A stretch of DNA of 64,000 bases. Origin: Natribaculum luteum. GTDB taxonomy: Archaea; Halobacteriota; Halobacteria; Halobacteriales; Natrialbaceae. The notes under the pieces were generated by a model. The model saw only the letters and a list, made by a program, of their open reading frames with translations. It was not told where the DNA came from and did no database searches. The stretch covers positions 1,302,001 to 1,366,000 of the forward strand of contig NZ_CP095397.1 of the NCBI RefSeq assembly GCF_023008545.1, read 5' to 3'. The translations under genes and the position numbers were made by a program. Below are positions 7,755 to 17,085 of the stretch, one piece after another; the stretch's first letter is position 1; every line of letters begins with the position of its first letter.

Positions 7755-8100
7755 TTATCGAATCACTGAGTTACTGTACCTATCGAAATCTGGAGATTCA
7801 CCGCCCTTAAACCTGTGCCAGTTTGGGATTCTGTAAATAGACTCCCAAGCTCGCCTGAACGAGTAGCACACAGTTACAACGGACTTTATGGATGAAACAC
7901 TCTCTCGGTCCCCGTACAGAGTATAACACCTCTTCATCGTTCTAAGGGATGAAGCGGCTAGCCGACCCCAGTGAGACAGGGATGATAGACTGATGGATAC
8001 CTGTTGGTACGTATATGTTTTCTCAAGGTAATTCTGAGCTAGCAGGTAGCGCAGAATGCGCTCGGCAGAAAAGGACTATTCAGGTGGATCCGGCGGGTCA
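7755..8100. other. Intergenic stretch without a supported gene
   Basis: 346 bases between the recombinase and the peptidase/restriction operon. A 60-codon frame (7755-7937, minus) ends exactly where the recombinase ATG begins, but its product resembles nothing I know. Two GCTAGC hexamers lie here (near 7953 and 8037). I see no RNA gene or clear repeat. Confidence 0.4.
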
Positions 8101-8823
8101 TCAAAGGTCCTCCTCGGAAAAAATCAGACGAATACTATTCTCTTCGAGCCACTGGGCATGATCCTCATAATCTGGGTCGTGTTCCGCGACAAGGGACCAG
8201 AACGCTGCTGTGTGGTTCGGTTCCCGAAGGTGGGCGAGTTCGTGGACGATAATATAATCGACAATCTTGATAGGGGCCATCATCAATCGCCAATTCAAGC
8301 CGAGTGTTCCCGTGGTAGAACAGCTGCCCCAACGGGTTCTCTGGTTTCGAATCTCGATTTGCCCATACTCAACTCCCATCTCCGTTGCGTAGTGGTCGGC
8401 TCGCCGCTCAAACGTTTGGCGGGCATTGCGTCGGTAGAGCGTTTCAAGAGCGCGTTTCACCGAGGTATCTTTGACATGATACTTGGCTAGCCGGAGTTTG
8501 CCATCGACCACACTAGACGACGGTCGTTGTTCAATAACGACCTCGTGCTGTTCCCCTAAATAGGGGAATGTCGCTCCAGCTTCAAACCTCCGCTCCGGTA
8601 TGTTTGTTTTATAGGTGTCGTACTTGCGCTTTTTTTCAATGACCCATGCAGCGTTCTCTTTGAGTAGCTTTGTTGGCCGAAGTTCCTCCGACTCAGGAAT
8701 GACAACAGTCACTCCGTGTATGTCCACGTCTATTCGAGGCTCAGTTGCATTAGGACTGTAACGCACATCGTATTCGACGGTGCGTCCCAAGAGGCTGACC
8801 TCTTGGCATTGTACTTCAGACAT
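8101..8823 (-). CDS. YgjP-type (DUF45/M48-like) zinc metallopeptidase
   Basis: 240 residues. The zinc site is HELAH at about residue 191, followed by LREPNHTAAFW, which supplies the downstream His typical of the YgjP/SprT-like (DUF45) family. The preceding IRNQRTRWGSCSTTGTLGLN is the family's conserved RWGSC block. The N-terminal half is a beta-rich domain as in YgjP. Its ATG at 8823 overlaps the end of hsdR by 8 bases, so it is the last gene of the type I restriction operon. YgjP proteins are recurrent companions of type I restriction loci, where their substrate is unknown; turnover of a restriction subunit is a reasonable guess. Confidence 0.85.
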   Translation of the reverse strand: MSEVQCQEVSLLGRTVEYDVRYSPNATEPRIDVDIHGVTVVIPESEELRPTKLLKENAAWVIEKKRKYDTYKTNIPERRFEAGATFPYLGEQHEVVIEQRPSSSVVDGKLRLAKYHVKDTSVKRALETLYRRNARQTFERRADHYATEMGVEYGQIEIRNQRTRWGSCSTTGTLGLNWRLMMAPIKIVDYIIVHELAHLREPNHTAAFWSLVAEHDPDYEDHAQWLEENSIRLIFSEEDL

Positions 8824-11770
8824 GGTTTTGAATCAGGTAGTCACGAACTGCATCTACGAAGTCATCGTTGTCCTGAATCAGATGGCCAAGATCGTGTTCG
8901 ACCACTAGTACGTCGAGCAGGATGCGCTCAATCTCTGCGATAGTCTGCTGGTTCGTCTTCCAACCGGCGTAATCACGGTCAACGCGGTCGTTGAACTCTG
9001 AGACGATTTTCTCTGCGACTTCTTCGGCTTGCTCTTCTGACTGAATCGCCTCCGGCGTTTCCTCTGTGAGATGGGTATAGATGGCGAACTCGGTGTTACT
9101 CATCCCCTGCTCCTCAGCTTCCTCCTCAACCTCCAGAACCTCCTCTTCGACTGACCTCAGAGCTTCAACTGCCTCGGGGTCGCTAATCTCGTCACCTTGC
9201 CAGCGTTCGACGATGTCGGTCACGCGCTCACTCAGCCGCTTATACCGGGGGTTCTGGTTCTCTCGCGGATGGAGGTGTTCCCGAGTCGCGTGAGCGATCT
9301 GCGAAGCCTTCACACCGGGATTATCGAGTCCTTCGACATCTTCGAGGTATTCTTCCCCAAGCTTGTAGGTCGGGAAGTCCCGCTTGATTTCCGTGATTTC
9401 GACGTTGTTGCTGATAATGTCTCGCGTCTTCTCTCGCATATCGTCCTCGGGTTCTGGCTCTCCAGTGGTACGCTTGAATGCGACGTGAATCCGACTCAGC
9501 CACTTGTATTTCTGCTCGATACCCTCGCTCACCAGTCGGCCATCCGGAGCGACGGCCTCATAGAGATTCTGGAGGTGACGGAAGCCCTGCTTGAACTCGC
9601 GTCTCTCTGGATGGGTACTGACTCGGTTGACGGCCTCGTAGGTCGCCTCTTGAGTGTCGATTTTCGGAATCCCGTCGAAAATCTCCAACACGGAATCGAC
9701 TTGGTCAACGAGATCATCGAACAGTTCGTCCTTGTCGCGTGCGGCATAGGCTTTCGTCTCGGCGTCGTAATCTAGCGCCTCGTCGATGTTCTCGAACACG
9801 CCCTGAAAGTCCACGATCTCCCCGTTCTCCTTCCCCTCGGCAGGTCGGTTCGTCCGGGCGATGGCCTGCATAAGGTTGTGGTTCTTCAGATTCCGGTCGA
9901 GATACATCGTCTTCAGAACCGGGGCGTCGAAGCCCGTCAGGAGCATGTTGTGTACCACAAGGAGTTTCGGCTCGTCTTCCTGTTTGAACTCCTTGATGAT
10001 GCCGTCACGCTCCTCGGAATCCGTGTGGAACTGCTGAATCAGGTCAGGGTCGTCCTTGGTCGCGGTGTAGAGAACTTCCACCTCGTCCTCTCCACGCCGC
10101 TCGATGAGACGTTCTCCGTACATTGCCGCAGACCGTCGACTTGGCGTAACGACCATTCCCTTCCAGCCGTTCGGCGCAACGTGTTCGTCGTAGTGGTGGT
10201 CAATCTCATCGACAGCGCGGTCAACCCGTGGTTCAATCTCCGCGAGTGTTGTTGCGTTCACATTGTCGCGGATGAACTCACGCTTCTCGTCGGTGGTCAT
10301 GCCACGGAAGCTCTCCTCGAACTCCTCGTCCAGCCCCGCCTCGTCGATTTCCCACTCCATCTCGTGGCGGAGCGTGAAGTACACGGGCAGAATCAGGCCG
10401 TCCTCGATGCCTTGCTTCACGGAGTAGCGATGCAGGTAGTCCTCACCCTCGGGGGAGAACTCGCGGAACGTGTTCCGATCTTCGTGGCGTTCTCCCTCCC
10501 GAACGGGCGTCCCGGTGAAGCCGAAGTGGTAACAGTCGGGTAAGGCCGAATCGAGGCGGCTTCCGAGGTCAGCTTCCATGAAGCGGTGGGCCTCGTCGGA
10601 CATGACGATGACCTCGTCGTTGCCCTGCACGTCGGGGTCAACGTTCTCGAACTTCTGGATAGTCGTCAGAACAAGCTCGCTCTGTCCTCGCTCGATGAGT
10701 TCTTGCAGATGGTCGATGCTCTCGGCTTCCGTCCATTGTTCCAGCGAGAGGTTCGCCAGTTGGTCGCGCATCTGGCTGTTGAGCTTATCCGTATCGACGA
10801 TGATGAACACCTGCGGGTTCCGGGCTACGTCGCGCTTGAGGAGATTTTCGGCGGCGTACAGCATCGTGAAAGACTTCCCCGACCCTTGGGTGTGCCAGAT
10901 GAGGCCGCGCTTGTGTTCGGCCCGATGGACGCGGTTAAGGATTCGGTTCACCGCGTAGTACTGCATGTATCGCGGGACGATCTTCGCATCACCGCCAGCC
11001 CGCCGCTCGTAGAAGACGAAGTTCTTCAGCAGATCGAGGATGGTGCTGGGGTTGCAGAGTGCTTTCACCGCCTGCCGCATCTCGTTGTCGTCCTCGTATT
11101 TCGCGGGGGCGTCGTTCCACGGTTCGTAGAACTCGCGGGGAGCGCCGACCGAACCGTAGCGGAGTTCCATCGTGTCGGCGGCAACGTTGAACAGACCGGG
11201 GACGAACAGCCGGGGGACATCGTCCTGATAGGCAAGCAGATCACTAACGGCGTCGTGCCAGTCGTTGTCCTGTGCTTGGCTCTTGAGTTCCATCGTCACC
11301 AGCGGAATCCCATTGACGAACAGGGACACGTCCGGGCGGATGGTCGTCTCGCGGGAGACGGAGAACTGATTGACCGCGTGGAAGCGGTTGTTCTCGGGGT
11401 TCTCGTAGTCGATCAGGTCAACGTAGATCGTCTCGCTCGTGCCGTCGTCGCGCTGGACGGAGAAGGTCTTGCCCTTGGTGAGCAGTTGGTGGAATGCCCG
11501 GTTGCCGTCCATGAGGTTCTCCGCATCGAGGTCGCGCTTCAGTGAGGAGATGAACTTCTCGACGTTGTCCTCGGTGATGGCGTCGTTGAGTGCGACGACC
11601 TGCTCGGCAAGGAGGTTCCAGTAGATAACTTCATGGCTGTCGCGCTCGTAGGTGTCATCGAGTACGTTCGCGCCACGGTCGCCGTCTTGCCCGTGGGTTC
11701 CCCATCCGACGCCGTCGAGCCACGAGAGAAGAGAGCGTTCGACGCCGTATTCGGATGGAGTGCTAACCAT
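8816..11770 (-). CDS. hsdR: Type I restriction enzyme, R (endonuclease/translocase) subunit
   Basis: 984 residues, normal for HsdR. An N-terminal nuclease domain carries a PD-(D/E)xK motif (PDVSLFVNGIPLVTMELKS, about 145-165). The SF2 translocase follows, with Walker A TQGSGKS (~295), DEAH box in MSDEAHRF (~390), a TGTP motif and helicase C-terminal motifs around LLTGFDAPVL and QAIARTNR. A long helical C-terminus probably docks on HsdM/HsdS. The enzyme cuts unmethylated foreign DNA after ATP-driven translocation. The start ATG at 11770 overlaps hsdS by 8 bases. All catalytic motifs are intact, so the system should be active. Confidence 0.95.
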   Translation of the reverse strand: MVSTPSEYGVERSLLSWLDGVGWGTHGQDGDRGANVLDDTYERDSHEVIYWNLLAEQVVALNDAITEDNVEKFISSLKRDLDAENLMDGNRAFHQLLTKGKTFSVQRDDGTSETIYVDLIDYENPENNRFHAVNQFSVSRETTIRPDVSLFVNGIPLVTMELKSQAQDNDWHDAVSDLLAYQDDVPRLFVPGLFNVAADTMELRYGSVGAPREFYEPWNDAPAKYEDDNEMRQAVKALCNPSTILDLLKNFVFYERRAGGDAKIVPRYMQYYAVNRILNRVHRAEHKRGLIWHTQGSGKSFTMLYAAENLLKRDVARNPQVFIIVDTDKLNSQMRDQLANLSLEQWTEAESIDHLQELIERGQSELVLTTIQKFENVDPDVQGNDEVIVMSDEAHRFMEADLGSRLDSALPDCYHFGFTGTPVREGERHEDRNTFREFSPEGEDYLHRYSVKQGIEDGLILPVYFTLRHEMEWEIDEAGLDEEFEESFRGMTTDEKREFIRDNVNATTLAEIEPRVDRAVDEIDHHYDEHVAPNGWKGMVVTPSRRSAAMYGERLIERRGEDEVEVLYTATKDDPDLIQQFHTDSEERDGIIKEFKQEDEPKLLVVHNMLLTGFDAPVLKTMYLDRNLKNHNLMQAIARTNRPAEGKENGEIVDFQGVFENIDEALDYDAETKAYAARDKDELFDDLVDQVDSVLEIFDGIPKIDTQEATYEAVNRVSTHPERREFKQGFRHLQNLYEAVAPDGRLVSEGIEQKYKWLSRIHVAFKRTTGEPEPEDDMREKTRDIISNNVEITEIKRDFPTYKLGEEYLEDVEGLDNPGVKASQIAHATREHLHPRENQNPRYKRLSERVTDIVERWQGDEISDPEAVEALRSVEEEVLEVEEEAEEQGMSNTEFAIYTHLTEETPEAIQSEEQAEEVAEKIVSEFNDRVDRDYAGWKTNQQTIAEIERILLDVLVVEHDLGHLIQDNDDFVDAVRDYLIQNHV

Positions 11771-13040
11771 GCTGTGTGATTTCCTCGGGAACCTCTATGT
11801 TAGTGTCGGTTGTTCGGACTTCCCCCGAAAGGAGGTCTTGCATGAGGCCCTGTTTGAGGCGCTTAAGACTGCTGAGATACTCATTTTCGTTTCTGATTGA
11901 GTACGTGATTTCATCGACACGGTCGGCAATGTCTTCCTGCACTTCGATGGGGGGAACAGGAATACGAACGCGCTTCAATTCTTCTAAATAGACACCTGCT
12001 TGCGCTGTTGCTCTTGACCGAGTATCGAGTTGTCTTTTGAAATTAGGAGATTGAACGACGGTATGGAGAAACCTCGGAAGGACGGACTCATTAGTACGGA
12101 GTAACCCAAGGCTCCGTTGGATTGCAAATTGTTTTTGTCGGGTTACGATAGCACTCTTACCTATTGTTGCTCCCACTACAGCCACAAGCACATCTCCCTC
12201 ATTCGGTTTATTACTTTCGCTCATCTCCTGATAGTCCTCTTCGGAGATGTAACTCAAGTCCCCGGAGAAATCCAATTGAATCCCGTCGATTTCATCAACG
12301 CCGATTAGTGGGATACCAGTTTCAGTCCGCTCAGGAGGCATATGTGTGCCATCAGTAATTAGCCGGCATACTTCTTCCAGTGTTTTCTCCTCCCACGATT
12401 CAGGTATTCTCCCCCACTCTGTCGGACGCGTATAACTATTCGTTTCAAGAACAAGCGACTCTTGGGCAACAGCGTCTCGTAGCCTCTTTTTTTGCTCAAT
12501 CAGTTTCTCCGTCTTCTCAATTGCCCGGTCAACCGTCTGGAGTACGGTAGCGATTTTGCGCTGTTCGGGGAGTGGTGGAATATTCGCATCAACATTTACC
12601 AAATCGGCCTTCCGAACATGTTGCATCGTACTCCCATGTGAGAGTGCGATCAACCGGGGTAGCAGATGCTCCAATTTGAATCGGTAGAAAGTGTCGTTAA
12701 CATCACCGGAGGTATCGACACGGAATATGTGTTGGTTCAACGCGGCTTTAGGCCCTGACCATTGGAATACGTCGATTGTTGCAGACCAAGATAAAAGTGT
12801 ATCTCCGGCTTCTACCTCATACCTTCTCTCCAAATCTCCGTCGAAGTAGTTGAACTCATCTTGCTCACCAGTCAGATTCTGAATCCGAATGATTGGGTAT
12901 CCCTCGTCGCCCCACTCGCTTTTGCTGAATGCGTTCCCGTTCTGGTACTCGGCCAACTCACCAAGAGAGCGTACGATCCATTCCTCGGAATTGGATACGT
13001 CGCCGTCAACGAACTCATCTAAGGTGGCTTCGTCATTCAT
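11763..13040 (-). CDS. hsdS: Type I restriction-modification specificity subunit
   Basis: 425 residues from the ATG at 13040, which overlaps the hsdM stop; an upstream in-frame start at 13064 is less likely. There are two target-recognition domains: the first from about residue 20 to the PPLPEQRKIATVL segment, the second beginning WGRIPESWEEKTLEEVCRLI and ending IPVPPIEVQEDIA. Each is followed by a long conserved helix (IEKTEKLIEQKKRLRDAVA; YLSSLKRLKQGLMQDLLSGE). This two-TRD, two-helix plan sets a bipartite DNA target and the spacer between halves. The recognition sequence cannot be read from the protein. It joins HsdM and HsdR in one complex. Confidence 0.93.
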   Translation of the reverse strand: MNDEATLDEFVDGDVSNSEEWIVRSLGELAEYQNGNAFSKSEWGDEGYPIIRIQNLTGEQDEFNYFDGDLERRYEVEAGDTLLSWSATIDVFQWSGPKAALNQHIFRVDTSGDVNDTFYRFKLEHLLPRLIALSHGSTMQHVRKADLVNVDANIPPLPEQRKIATVLQTVDRAIEKTEKLIEQKKRLRDAVAQESLVLETNSYTRPTEWGRIPESWEEKTLEEVCRLITDGTHMPPERTETGIPLIGVDEIDGIQLDFSGDLSYISEEDYQEMSESNKPNEGDVLVAVVGATIGKSAIVTRQKQFAIQRSLGLLRTNESVLPRFLHTVVQSPNFKRQLDTRSRATAQAGVYLEELKRVRIPVPPIEVQEDIADRVDEITYSIRNENEYLSSLKRLKQGLMQDLLSGEVRTTDTNIEVPEEITQHG

Positions 13041-14532
13041 AATTGAGGGCCTCCATATGCTCATTCATTGTCGCCTCTATCTCGTCGCGCTCTGCCTGTA
13101 ACTCACGTAACTTCGTCAGTTCCTCCTCTACGTCAATATCCTCCTCTGGTTCGGTCGTATCGACGTAGAGTGCGATGTTCAGGTTGTAGTCATTCTCGCG
13201 AATCTCGTCAAGCGACACCGTCCGACTCACACGCTCCTCGGTCGCCCACTCGCGGAAGTTCTCGACGATGTGATCGAGGCCGTCCTCGGTGAGTTCGTTC
13301 TGGTTCGACAACTCCTCGTAGAACGCTTCGTCGGCAGCGTGGATGAACTGTACCTCGCCCTCGCGCCCCTCGGGTTTGTCCGTGTTCAACACGAGAACGG
13401 CGGAGGGAATCGAGTTGTTCTGGAACAGGTTCTCGGGGAGGCCAACGATGGCTTCGACCATGTCGTTCTCCAGCATAGGCCTCCGGTAGCGTTGCTCGTG
13501 CTTCCGGAACAGCACACCATGGGGAATGACGATAGCCGCCTTCCCGCCCGTCCCATCCTTGTCGGGGCGCTTCAACTGCTTCGCCATGTGCATGATGAAG
13601 GCATAATCTCCCCGGTCAGCACGCGGGAGTTTCTCGTGCCAGTCAAAGCGGCCATACGGGTCGTCCTGAAGTTCGTCTTTCGCCCAATCAGCGGAGAACG
13701 GGAAGTTCGCCAGCACGCGGTCGAAGCGGGTGAGTTCGTTGTTCTCCTCGTCGGTGAACTGTGGACGCGAAAGAGAGTCTTCGCGCTTGATTTCCCCATC
13801 GAGGCCGTGGATGGAGAGGTTCATCTTCGCAATCGCCGCAATGTCGGGGTTGATTTCCTGCCCGGTAAACGTCAGCTTTGAGGAGTCACCGCCTTGCTCC
13901 TCGTAGTACCTAGCGGCCTCGATGAGCATCCCACCGGAGCCAACGGTCGGATCGTGGAACGTATCGCCGTCCTCGAAGTCATCGACAAGACGCACGCAGA
14001 GGTTGACGATGTGCGGCGGCGTAAAGAACTGCCCGCCGGACTTGCCTTCTTCCTCTGCGAAGTGGCGCACCAAGTCCATATACGCCTCCCCGAGCATGTC
14101 CGGGGGGACGCTATCGCGGTCGAGATCGTAGGTTCCGAGGTGTTCGAGTAGCCTGCTTAGTCTCCCATCGTCTAAAGCATCGGTGTCGCTGAAATCCGCC
14201 CGGAAAACCCCTCTCAATCCCGGATTCTCGGCAACTATTTCGGTGAAAGCATCATCAATCGCCTTATCGACGTTGTCGCTTACTGCACGGAGGTCGTCCC
14301 ACAGATAGCCCTCGGGGACGATGGGAATGTCGTAGAGATTCTCCCGGCGGGCGAAGTCCTCGCCGTACTCCTCGACGTTCTGTTCGTACTGTACTTCGAA
14401 CTCGTCGGAGATTGACTTGTAGTAAACGAGCGGGAGGATGTACTCCTTGTAGTCAGTCGGGTCAACGGCGTCTCGGATTATGTCGGCGCATTTGAACAGA
14501 TGAGATTCCAACTCGTCCAGCGAAATGGCCAT
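13033..14532 (-). CDS. hsdM: Type I restriction-modification DNA methyltransferase subunit
   Basis: 499 residues. An N-terminal helical HsdM domain (LYDIPIVPEGYLWDDL region) precedes an N6-adenine methyltransferase domain. SAM-binding motif I is DPTVGSGGML (~191) and catalytic motif IV is NFPF (~275), a common HsdM variant of NPPF. It is the first gene of the leftward hsdM-hsdS-hsdR-peptidase operon; all junctions overlap by a few bases. Promoter DNA lies in the unusual intergenic stretch 14533-15249. It protects host DNA and works with HsdS. Confidence 0.95.
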   Translation of the reverse strand: MAISLDELESHLFKCADIIRDAVDPTDYKEYILPLVYYKSISDEFEVQYEQNVEEYGEDFARRENLYDIPIVPEGYLWDDLRAVSDNVDKAIDDAFTEIVAENPGLRGVFRADFSDTDALDDGRLSRLLEHLGTYDLDRDSVPPDMLGEAYMDLVRHFAEEEGKSGGQFFTPPHIVNLCVRLVDDFEDGDTFHDPTVGSGGMLIEAARYYEEQGGDSSKLTFTGQEINPDIAAIAKMNLSIHGLDGEIKREDSLSRPQFTDEENNELTRFDRVLANFPFSADWAKDELQDDPYGRFDWHEKLPRADRGDYAFIMHMAKQLKRPDKDGTGGKAAIVIPHGVLFRKHEQRYRRPMLENDMVEAIVGLPENLFQNNSIPSAVLVLNTDKPEGREGEVQFIHAADEAFYEELSNQNELTEDGLDHIVENFREWATEERVSRTVSLDEIRENDYNLNIALYVDTTEPEEDIDVEEELTKLRELQAERDEIEATMNEHMEALNYE

Positions 14533-15249
14533 ATCCTACTGGTCCTGTGCATACATAATATGCTCTGTGATTGAACGCGCAACGGATAGAAATATAGTCT
14601 ATATCGGCATTCAGCAGGTCAGTGTCGTTGCCGATGGAAGATCCGTTTGCGACGTAAGTACCATCAGAAATGGTTCTGATATTGGAGACGGGTCTGCTGG
14701 CACGTTCCATCCGTTTCTGATGCTTGGAACGTTGTTGATGGTTCTACCGGAAATGACGTTGGAAACGTCTCAACCCTGCTTTGTCCGAACCAGCGTTGAG
14801 CCACGCCCACGGTATCTGGCGTTCCAACCGATATTGACGTTTCTAATGGTTCTGGCGTTCCTGACGTTTCTACTCAGTACTGCCACTGTTTCTGCGGTTA
14901 GATCCGTATGGTCGGTTAGAAAGGCCGGAACTGTTCGAGATGTCTTTGGTGACAGAACTGCTGGTAGCATTTCCTACGGTTCCAAAATCACTCCTTGAAG
15001 TACAGTCTCGAATCGGAGGGGGAGACGAATTTGCAGATACATTCGTGGTCTGGAGTGTTCCCAGAATCGAATTGTCGATGTACAACGCGGTTCTGTACCG
15101 TTTGTGTCGGATTTTCATTTGCGGTCCGGGGTGGGTTTCGGCCACTCATCACATTGTATCGGAGGCTCTAGATGACGTCCCTGCCACTCACTTAACGCTT
15201 AATGTAATTTCCACAATAGATACTTCGCGGGCTAGCCCGTCGTATCAGT
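14533..15249. other. Divergent intergenic region with degenerate short repeats
   Basis: 717 bases between hsdM and the regulator at 15250. From about 14665 to 14895 it is filled with variants of one short word (GGTTCTG, GTTTCTA, GTTCCTG, GTTTCTG): near 14671, 14713, 14740, 14838, 14848, 14857, 14866 and 14888. Ser/Asn/Thr-rich open frames occur on the minus strand in different phases, so part may be a decayed repeat-coding gene. Alternatively it is a regulatory region with clustered sites. A TATA-like AATATAGTCTATATC near 14592 could serve hsdM. Confidence 0.4.
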
Positions 15250-15987
15250 ATGGCCAACCAAGACTCAGCAATCTCCGACGAACACCTCCTCCTCGATGTT
15301 CTCGGGGATTCTCCTCGGATACGCATGTTAGCCGTCCTTATTGACTATCCCGACATCAAATTCGACCCGGCCAAACTCGCAGATTACGCTGGCTTGGACA
15401 CACCTACCGTTCAGGACCATCTCCCCGAGTTGCGTAGGTGGGGTCTCGTCAAGACGGTCGGTGCTGGCCAGCAGTACCAGCTTGACACCGAGAACGGCGC
15501 AGCAAAAGCCCTGCAGAAGGTCGAATGGGAAGCCATCGAACACTACGCAGCAAAAGAGGATGCTGGCGAAGTTGACGCCGACAACAATCCAGTCCCTCAA
15601 GGCAACATGTCTGCACTGGATCTTCCAGACCTTCCCGATGACAGTATATTTCGCGACGAGGATTACGTCCGAATGTATCGAACCCTCGTCAACGATCCTG
15701 CGCTTGACATCCTCAAGACGCTCGCGAAACACAAACGAATGAGTATAGGCGAGCTAGCAGAGGCACTTGATAGACCGCATGATGATCTCCCTCACAACCT
15801 TTGGAATCTCAAGCGTGTCGCACTCATCCGTGAGGGCAAAGACCCGAACACCGGGAGAGAAGAGCCGTACTCATATTATTCAATTACCGATCTCGGTCGG
15901 ACTGTCCTCGATGAAGGGGTAAAGGAGGGTGTTCGTCAACTGGCGCAGGAAGAAGATGCGATCCAACAAAGATACTACGAGGAGTAG
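15250..15987 (+). CDS. Transcriptional regulator with two winged-helix domains
   Basis: 245 residues. The first winged helix (about 15-80) has PRIRMLAVLIDYPDIKF, the recognition helix DTPTVQDHLPELRRWGLV and a Tyr-containing wing. An acidic linker follows. The second winged helix (about 135-215) has PALDILKTLAKHKRMSIGEL, HDDLPHNLWNLKRVALIRE and a YSYYSITDLG wing. Two tandem wHTH domains are usual for haloarchaeal HTH regulators of mobile elements. It is divergent from the restriction operon across 717 bases, so control of hsdM is plausible but unproven. A GCTAGC palindrome lies about 20 bases upstream of the ATG. Confidence 0.8.
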   Translation: MANQDSAISDEHLLLDVLGDSPRIRMLAVLIDYPDIKFDPAKLADYAGLDTPTVQDHLPELRRWGLVKTVGAGQQYQLDTENGAAKALQKVEWEAIEHYAAKEDAGEVDADNNPVPQGNMSALDLPDLPDDSIFRDEDYVRMYRTLVNDPALDILKTLAKHKRMSIGELAEALDRPHDDLPHNLWNLKRVALIREGKDPNTGREEPYSYYSITDLGRTVLDEGVKEGVRQLAQEEDAIQQRYYEE

Positions 15988-16124
15988 AGTCAGGGCGCAG
16001 GTAGTGTCTGTTGGCCAACCGGGTCAATGAAGTACTCAACGACAATTTCTGTCTCCGACAACCGGCGCAAAGTCATCCAGCTCGCCGTTGAAAAGTTCGT
16101 CATCGCGCTACACTATTGAATGAT

Positions 16125-16440
16125 ACACCCCTCGTTTTGAAGGAGATTTTAGCCGAACACACCCTTCGTACCGGGTGAAATTCATGCAAGAGAGCCACTA
16201 TACTTGCCGAATACCGCACAATTCACCCGGTATGAGGGGTGGTGATTTACACTTACAATGGCGGTTCCTAAGTCATCGAAATGATATGGGCATATATCGC
16301 CACTTCAGCCGTTGATGCGCCGGTTTACACTTACAATCTGGAGGGTGCCGATACACTTCCTTCATTCAAAACGAGGGGTGTGGCCGGGGGGAAGTTACAC
16401 TTACAGACCGAAGAGTCCCCCTCCTCGAGTTACACTCACG
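16125..16440. repeat. Recombination-site repeat cluster R1
   Basis: This gene-free region carries the same repeats as the cluster at 19751-19938. It has AAAACGAGGGG boxes facing each other: ACACCCCTCGTTTTGAA at 16125-16141 and TTCAAAACGAGGGGTGT ending at 16381. TTACACTTACA boxes lie at 16246-16258, 16324-16336 and 16395-16405, with a weaker one near 16429. The stretch 16246-16381 aligns with 19776-19912 over its whole length, with substitutions and a few length differences. A further inverted pair TACCGGGTGAA / TTCACCCGGTA lies at about 16169 and 16221. The cluster is beside the 3' end of a recombinase gene, where tyrosine-recombinase attachment sites usually lie. Confidence 0.75.
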
Positions 16441-16461
16441 ACTCAGAGTATTCGACACAAC

Positions 16462-17085
16462 CTACTCGGCCACGAACCGATGAGCAGACTCCAACCCAGC
16501 ACGCCTGTCATGCTCCACATAGATACGCTCAGTCGTGTCAACAGAGGCGTGCCCCATTTGCTTAGACAACTCCCAAATACCCATATCCGTCTTATTCGCC
16601 ATGTGAGTTCCATACCCATGTCGCAGTGAGTGAGCCGTAATCTTCCAGCGAGTACCCCCATTTGCATCCGTATATCCTAACTTCCGGTTGATGCCTGCAT
16701 CAATGGCCGCATCACGAACAATCTCGTTAATCCGTTCGCCTCGAACCTTCCCACCACGTTCACCGACCAGTAGTTCATCTCGGTTTTTACGATTCAACGC
16801 ATCTCGGTCTCCACCGTCAATCCATTGGCGCAGTAATCCATCGAGACTCGGGTGATACGCAACAACGCGAGTATAGTCGCTCTTACTGATTTCCTCACGA
16901 ATCGTAATTTCGCGGCGTGGACGGTCGATGTCGTCTAACGTCAGCTCGGCCAATTCCCCTCTACGCATCCCTGTCTGCCAGAGAATCCGGATGACAAGTT
17001 TATCACGATTTTTGTGACGCTTCACGGCCTCTTCCATCAACCGCACTTCGGACTGATCAACTGCGTAACCCTCCCCGTCTTCCAT
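16462..17085 (-). CDS. Tyrosine recombinase, N-terminally truncated paralogue of the gene at 19980
   Basis: From the ATG at 17085 the protein has 207 residues and keeps the whole catalytic domain: GMRRGEL, HSLRHGYG, MGHASVDTTE and IYVEHD with the Tyr. It is closely similar to the C-terminal two thirds of the full integrase at 19980-20987. Similarity continues about 12 codons upstream of this ATG (GLTKSTEQ against GLSKTTEQ), and then in-frame stops appear just beyond 17121. About 118 N-terminal residues, the core-binding domain, have therefore been lost. It may be a remnant, or a catalytic-domain-only recombinase like the one at 7128. A TTG at 17119-17121 is an alternative start. Confidence 0.75.
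   Translation of the reverse strand: MEDGEGYAVDQSEVRLMEEAVKRHKNRDKLVIRILWQTGMRRGELAELTLDDIDRPRREITIREEISKSDYTRVVAYHPSLDGLLRQWIDGGDRDALNRKNRDELLVGERGGKVRGERINEIVRDAAIDAGINRKLGYTDANGGTRWKITAHSLRHGYGTHMANKTDMGIWELSKQMGHASVDTTERIYVEHDRRAGLESAHRFVAE

Noticed and set aside
7755-7937. 60-codon frame ending where the recombinase starts
   Set aside because: Could be a lost N-terminal recombinase domain, but it shows no resemblance to a SAM-like core-binding domain, so it is not listed as a gene.
13690-13710. NFPF instead of NPPF in HsdM motif IV as evidence of inactivity
   Set aside because: NxPF variants are common among active HsdM proteins, so this is not a sign of a broken enzyme.
16027-16119. 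30-codon frame MKYSTTISVSDNRRKVIQLA...
   Set aside because: It might be the 5' stump of a gene cut at the repeat at 16125, but it is too short and its resemblance to transposase N-termini is too weak to claim.
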